Part shown: positions 6,415 through 8,590 of the stretch, piece after piece
Layout: each line of letters opens with the position of its first letter
How positions within the stretch are numbered: the stretch's first letter is position 1
From: DRGV01 sp018903055 [NCBI: bacterium]
GTDB taxonomy: Bacteria > UBP18 > UBA7526
Direction of reading: 5' to 3'
Length of the DNA: 8,590 bases
Assembly (NCBI GenBank): GCA_018903055.1
Contig: JAHIPW010000021.1
Coordinates: 1 to 8,590 of the forward strand
Translations under genes and position numbers: made by a program
Notes under the pieces: generated by a model
Databases searched by the model: none
Told to the model about the DNA's origin: nothing
The model's input: the letters and a program-made list of their open reading frames with translations, nothing else

Positions 6415-6615
6415 ACCACGGATTCCATTCACCCCGCACCTTACAAGGTGCGGGGCAGGGATTCTCACAAGATTCTAAAAATCTTCTTTAAATTTTACCA
6501 CTGAACTCACTGAAGACACAGAAAAAATAATAAGCTCTTAATTCAGTGCTTTCAGTGTTCTCAGTGGTTAATTATCTTAAAGAATTCTTGTGTTAATCTG
6601 TGTAATCTTGTGGTT
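6415..6615. repeat. Nested degenerate inverted repeats downstream of rdgB
   Basis: ACCACTGAACTCACTGAA (from 6497, to 6523) is matched in reverse complement by 6542-6568 (ending TCAGTGGT) with several mismatches. Outside it, AACCACGGATT (6414-6424) is opposed by AATCTGTG and CTTGTGGTT (to 6615). This gap of about 270 bases before tRNA-Pro shows no gene, only such repeats. Confidence 0.75.
6432..6455 (+). terminator. Strong hairpin after rdgB, possible end of the operon
   Basis: CCCCGCACCT (6432-6441) and AGGTGCGGGG (6446-6455) form a perfect 10-bp stem with a TACA loop, 20 bases after the rdgB stop. No T tract follows, so intrinsic termination is uncertain. Its CCGCACC core resembles the elements flanking tRNA-Leu, so it may instead be a member of a dispersed palindromic repeat. 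Confidence 0.5.
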
Positions 6616-6631
6616 CTTATTGAAGTTCCGA
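6616..6631. repeat. Third copy of the CTTATTGAAGTTCCGA dispersed repeat
   Basis: Sixteen bases identical to 107-122 and one mismatch from 171-186. As at 107-143, it is followed some bases later by AAATGA and then CGTGGC, suggesting a longer shared element of about 40 bp ending in a hairpin or tRNA-like sequence. Confidence 0.8.
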
Positions 6632-6644
6632 AGCTGTGAAATGA

Positions 6645-6672
6645 CGGGGCGTGGCGCAGTTCGGCTTAGGCG
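6645..6672 (+). pseudogene. Truncated tRNA-Pro-like 5' half
   Basis: CGGGGCGTGGCGCAG followed by TTCGGCTTAGGCG aligns with the acceptor and D-arm of the intact tRNA-Pro that begins 44 bases further on (CGGGGACTGGCGCAATTTGG), and resembles tRNA-Pro 5' halves in general. No anticodon arm or 3' half follows. Instead comes a perfect hairpin, TCCCGA-TGG-TCGGGA (6673-6687). It could be a decayed tRNA gene copy, or a mark left by recombination at the tRNA. Confidence 0.55.
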
Positions 6673-6688
6673 TCCCGATGGTCGGGAA

Positions 6689-6766
6689 CGGGGACTGGCG
6701 CAATTTGGTAAGCGCGCCTGGTTTGGGACCAGGAGGTTCGCGGTTCAAATCCGCGGTCCCCGACCA
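6689..6766 (+). tRNA. tRNA-Pro, anticodon TGG
   Basis: A 78-nt tRNA. The acceptor stem CGGGGAC (6689-6695) pairs with GTCCCCG (6756-6762), followed by A6763 and encoded CCA (6764-6766). The anticodon stem CCTGG/CCAGG (6717-6721, 6729-6733) encloses TTTGGGA with anticodon TGG at 6724-6726. The T arm is CGCGG-TTCAAAT-CCGCG. A tyrosine-recombinase fragment begins within about 20 bases of its 3' end, so this tRNA may once have served as an integration site. Confidence 0.97.
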
Positions 6767-6771
6767 TACGA

Positions 6772-6882
6772 AACTTTGCGAATTTCTGGCGGAAAAAGGC
6801 AGGCATTACTAAACATGTGACTGTTCACACCTTGCGCCATAGTTTTGCTACTCATCTTTTAGACGGATTAAAAGCCCTTTAG
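6772..6882 (+). pseudogene. Tyrosine recombinase (XerC/IntI-like) fragment, box II only
   Basis: The frame reads WRKKAGITK and then [16 protein letters not shown] before a stop at 6880-6882. This is the box II region of tyrosine recombinases; the HxLRH motif (codons at 6826-6840) supplies a catalytic His and Arg. There is no start codon, no N-terminal domain, no upstream active-site Arg/Lys, and no C-terminal Tyr. In the same frame after the stop, VGHKRST (around 6937-6957) could be a degraded box III, but the spacing is wrong. The fragment begins directly after tRNA-Pro. XerC/D-like, phage and integron integrases share this motif, so the subclass is not decided by the fragment alone. Confidence 0.75.
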
Positions 6883-7046
6883 ATTTTGGCAGCAGATGAA
6901 AATAGCAAAAAGTTACAATTTGAGGTTTCACCTAGAGTTGGGCATAAACGAAGTACTTCGCAAAACATGCCATTTTGGGAGCATAGACGAACTATTTCGG
7001 TTATTTTAAGTTATCGTAAATTGTGGGCATTAATAAGCGTGAAGAT

Positions 7047-7649
7047 ATGAAAAATATAGGAATCGGTCCTCTTTGTTTGTTGCTTATATTCTGCTTATTG
7101 GTTTTTGCTTTACTGGCCTATGCCTTTGATTCCGAATTGTGGCCAGGGGAAGGTAGGCCAGTGTTTCGGTCAAAAACTGATCACTTGGTTTTATACAAAC
7201 AGCCTTCAAAGACATCAGGCATCGTTGATAAATTCAAAATAAATAAAGGGGAGGTTATAATTTTTGACCAAACACGATATCGAAATATAAAGGCAGGAAA
7301 AATCAAAGTGCTAAAATTAAGCATCTTACAAGGAAGGAGCTTAGGCAATATTACATATCTTTCTGTTGAAAAGTATTATCATTCAGGTATCCCTTCAAAA
7401 GATTTTTTATTTAACAGAGGAGACATTTTTGACTATCTTCAAGATAGGGCTGAAGGAAGTGGTATAATCAGATGGAAGGGTGAAATTATTGATTTAGAAT
7501 ACTGTCCATGGTTTGACCGCGAAAACAGAAATTTTAATGTCATGTCAGAGCCAATCAATGAGTGGTGGATAAGAGTTATTAAAAATCAAAAACCTGTTGG
7601 CTGGCTTTTAGTTGATGAAAATATAGTGGAAAAAGACCGTACATTTTGA
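7047..7649 (+). CDS. Secreted protein of unknown function, SH3-like C-terminus
   Basis: I do not recognise this protein. From ATG 7047 it has 200 residues: an N-terminal signal peptide (MKNIGIG, a long hydrophobic run of L, I, F and V, then AYA with likely cleavage after A26), and so an exported mature part of about 174 residues. The C-terminal end, NEWWIRVIKN then PVGWLLVDENIVEK (W173, W174, G185, W186), resembles a bacterial SH3 repeat, where W..V...G..GW is common. The middle is rich in aromatic and charged residues with no obvious catalytic motif. A GTG at 7023 would add eight residues (MGINKRED) but overlap the unit's terminal repeat; ATG 7047 gives a cleaner signal peptide. Base composition is more AT-rich than the core genes, suggesting acquisition. 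It is the only gene in the cassette-like unit. Confidence 0.7.
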   Translation: MKNIGIGPLCLLLIFCLLVFALLAYAFDSELWPGEGRPVFRSKTDHLVLYKQPSKTSGIVDKFKINKGEVIIFDQTRYRNIKAGKIKVLKLSILQGRSLGNITYLSVEKYYHSGIPSKDFLFNRGDIFDYLQDRAEGSGIIRWKGEIIDLEYCPWFDRENRNFNVMSEPINEWWIRVIKNQKPVGWLLVDENIVEKDRTF

Positions 7650-7678
7650 TACAAAGGAAGGAAAGATTTTATTTTGAA

Positions 7679-7775
7679 AATGCCCACAACTTCCGATAAT
7701 ATGATGTAAAAGACTTCATTTCACTTTGTCTAAATCCGCCTTTGACGGACTTCTTTTACATCAGGAACGTTAGGC
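7679..7775 (+). other. attC-like recombination site (imperfect palindrome)
   Basis: The outer arms are AACTTCC (7688-7694) and GGAACGTT (7764-7771), which pair with one extra C. The inner arms GATGTAAAAGA (7703-7713) and TCTTTTACATC (7752-7762) are a perfect 11-bp match. A small TCCG/CGGA hairpin (7735-7738, 7746-7749) sits in the centre. The site ends in GTTAGGC, an exact match to the attC core GTTRRRY, and begins with GCCCACAAC in place of RYYYAAC. Extrahelical bases and an asymmetric unpaired stretch (gataatat opposite one A) are compatible with attC but more irregular than usual. It could alternatively be a terminator-like palindrome, though no T tract follows. Confidence 0.5.
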
Positions 7776-7876
7776 GAAATACGAATTTATGGAAGAGCAG
7801 TCTTTAAAACCAGCTTAAAATTGATGGGCAAAATTTGACCAAAAAAGAAACAGACAGAGAAAATGTGAGTGACAAG
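7776..7876. other. Gap between attC-like site and tRNA-Arg; possible truncated second cassette
   Basis: An ATG at 7789, 18 bases after the GTTAGGC core, opens a frame of only nine codons (MEEQSLKPA, stop 7816-7818). This is what the start of a further cassette cut short would look like, but it is far too short to call a gene. Nothing else is seen up to the tRNA. Confidence 0.35.
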
Positions 7877-7954
7877 GCGCCTGTAGCTCAGTCTGGATAG
7901 AGCATCGGATTTCTAATCCGACGGTCGCAGGTTCGAATCCTGCCGGGCGCGCCA
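7877..7954 (+). tRNA. tRNA-Arg, anticodon TCT
   Basis: A 78-nt tRNA. The acceptor stem GCGCCTG (7877-7883) pairs with CGGGCGC (7944-7950) with one G-T pair, followed by G7951 and encoded CCA (7952-7954). The anticodon stem TCGGA/TCCGA (7905-7909, 7917-7921) encloses TTTCTAA with anticodon TCT at 7912-7914, reading AGA. The D arm GCTC/GAGC and T arm GCAGG-TTCGAAT-CCTGC are regular. It is followed closely by tRNA-His, probably on one transcript. Confidence 0.97.
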
Positions 7955-8000
7955 TTCCGACCAGAGGTCGGGATGATCTCGAGGCCATAAGGCCGAGAGA
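7954..8000 (+). other. Two hairpins in the tRNA-Arg/tRNA-His spacer
   Basis: ATTCCGACC-AGA-GGTCGGGAT (7954-7974) forms a 9-bp stem starting at the tRNA's last A. TCTC-GA-GGCC (7977-7986), loop ATAA, GGCC-GA-GAGA (7991-8000) forms a second stem with tandem G-A mismatches. They may guide processing between the two tRNAs; no T tract marks them as terminators. Confidence 0.6.
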
Positions 8001-8013
8001 CCTTAATTAAAAT

Positions 8014-8091
8014 GGTGAGCGTAGCTCAGTTGGTTAGAGCACTTGACTGTGGCTCAAGTGGCCGGGGGTTCGAATCCCCTCGCTCACCCCA
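8014..8091 (+). tRNA. tRNA-His, anticodon GTG
   Basis: Acceptor stem GTGAGCG (8015-8021) pairs with CGCTCAC (8081-8087). The extra 5' G (8014) opposite C8088 is the hallmark of tRNA-His and the main recognition feature of its synthetase. CCA is encoded (8089-8091). The anticodon stem CTTGA/TCAAG (8042-8046, 8054-8058) encloses CTGTGGC with anticodon GTG at 8049-8051. The T arm GGGGG-TTCGAAT-CCCCT is regular apart from a terminal G-T pair. It lies 59 bases after tRNA-Arg. Confidence 0.97.
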
Positions 8092-8166
8092 ATAATTAAA
8101 ATCGGGATCAGCCACCCCAAAAACACGAGTTATACCCGCGGTAATGATTTATATGAATCTAATGTC

Positions 8167-8590
8167 ATGAGAAAAATAGTTTATTTATTTTTTATAATGT
8201 GTCTTTTATGCGCTTGTAATAAATTTAAAGAGAGAGAAGCATTAGATAGAACTGGGACAACAGAAACAAGTGATATTGATGTATACAATGATCAAGCAAG
8301 AGAAATTTTATTTCTAAAAGATCGCATTAAACAGTTAGAGAGAAAGATGAAAGAAAGCGATAAGAGACCTACATTCATTGATCGTGCTAAAAAGAACTTT
8401 ATCGTCAAACAATACGGTGGTACAGAAACAATTGACAGATTGAATGTAAGGGTAGTCTATTTTGTCCCCAAAGGAAAAATAATAGATAGGGATTGGGAGA
8501 AAAAGATATCTTGGGTAATGGGTAAATGTAAGAATTTCCATGAGGCTGAGTTTGAATTACATTCGCTTTTTGAATATAACCTTTATCCCA
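8167..8590 (+). CDS. Partial lipoprotein gene of unknown function, runs off the window
   Basis: A frame from ATG 8167 is open for 141 codons to the window end with no stop, so the C-terminus is missing. The N-terminus is a lipoprotein signal: MRKIVYLFF, a hydrophobic run, then LCAC with the likely lipid-modified cysteine at C17. After a polar linker comes a short coiled-coil stretch (about 43-63, LKDRIKQLERKMKE), then VRVVYFVPKG (about 94-103) and a W, K and F-rich region. YFVP followed by charged residues recalls some secreted proteins of planctomycete-like bacteria, but this is a weak impression. There is no good Shine-Dalgarno. Local composition is very AT-rich (10 G+C in 50 bases at 8171-8220), unlike murI or rph, suggesting acquired DNA. 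Function not assigned. Confidence 0.7.
   Translation, partial: MRKIVYLFFIMCLLCACNKFKEREALDRTGTTETSDIDVYNDQAREILFLKDRIKQLERKMKESDKRPTFIDRAKKNFIVKQYGGTETIDRLNVRVVYFVPKGKIIDRDWEKKISWVMGKCKNFHEAEFELHSLFEYNLYP

Larger units (their letters stand above)
7021..7775 (+). mobile_element. Candidate integron-type gene cassette
   Basis: The unit has the layout of an integron cassette: a short 5' leader, one gene (7047-7649) and an attC-like imperfect palindrome at the 3' end finishing in GTTAGGC (7769-7775). Its first bases, TTGTGGGCATT (7021-7031), are the exact reverse complement of AATGCCCACAA (7679-7689), the left end of the palindrome. This is what a cassette needs, because the circular form joins G7769 to T7021. 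The following sequence starts TTAGGC and has an ATG 18 bases later, like another cassette start. Against it: the base before 7021 is A rather than G, the core after joining would read GTTGTGG rather than GTTRRRY, and no active integrase is present. Confidence 0.5.

Noticed and set aside
6590-6820. 76-codon plus-strand frame over tRNA-Pro
   Set aside because: It spans a tRNA gene and its truncated copy; the recombinase fragment is in a different frame.
8335-8541. Minus-strand 68-codon frame
   Set aside because: It is the shadow of the longer open lipoprotein frame, which has a clear signal sequence.

Overview
The window looks like a chromosomal segment from an uncultivated, probably anaerobic bacterium with moderate GC. 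The lineage cannot be named from the sequence. The core genes are standard bacterial housekeeping genes. The order amidase, GerMN protein, murI, rph, rdgB resembles the racE-gerM-rph-ysnA neighbourhood of Bacillus and related arrangements elsewhere. The gaps are full of short degenerate direct and inverted repeats, as often seen in candidate-phylum genomes.

Layout. Positions 1-200 hold a tandem array of a 43-bp hairpin unit and two copies of a second repeat, leading into a stand-alone CheY-like response regulator (210-602). A tRNA-Leu(CAG) at 734-820 is flanked by inverted copies of a short GC-rich element. smpB (945-1400) and ssrA/tmRNA (1523-1915) follow, separated by a degenerate inverted repeat, so both parts of the trans-translation system are adjacent. 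The tmRNA tag ends in an unusual Ala-Cys, and the gene does not encode CCA.

Positions 2070-6411 form a same-strand cluster. It encodes a secreted N-acetylmuramoyl-L-alanine amidase, a membrane-anchored GerMN protein, glutamate racemase (murI), RNase PH (rph) and a Ham1/RdgB nucleotide pyrophosphatase. The last three genes overlap by about 10 nt each and are probably translationally coupled. The first three genes concern the cell wall; the last two concern tRNA 3'-end maturation and nucleotide-pool cleaning.

From about 6412 the window becomes accessory. There is a repeat-rich gap, a copy of the 5' half of a tRNA-Pro, an intact tRNA-Pro(TGG), and directly after it a decayed tyrosine-recombinase fragment. 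Then comes an AT-rich unit (about 7021-7775) with the logic of an integron gene cassette: one secreted-protein gene followed by an attC-like imperfect palindrome ending in GTTAGGC, whose left end is the exact complement of the start of the unit. tRNA-Arg(TCT) and tRNA-His(GTG) follow. The window closes with an AT-rich lipoprotein gene running off the end at 8590. The cassette-like unit with its adjacent dead recombinase is the most interesting part of the window.
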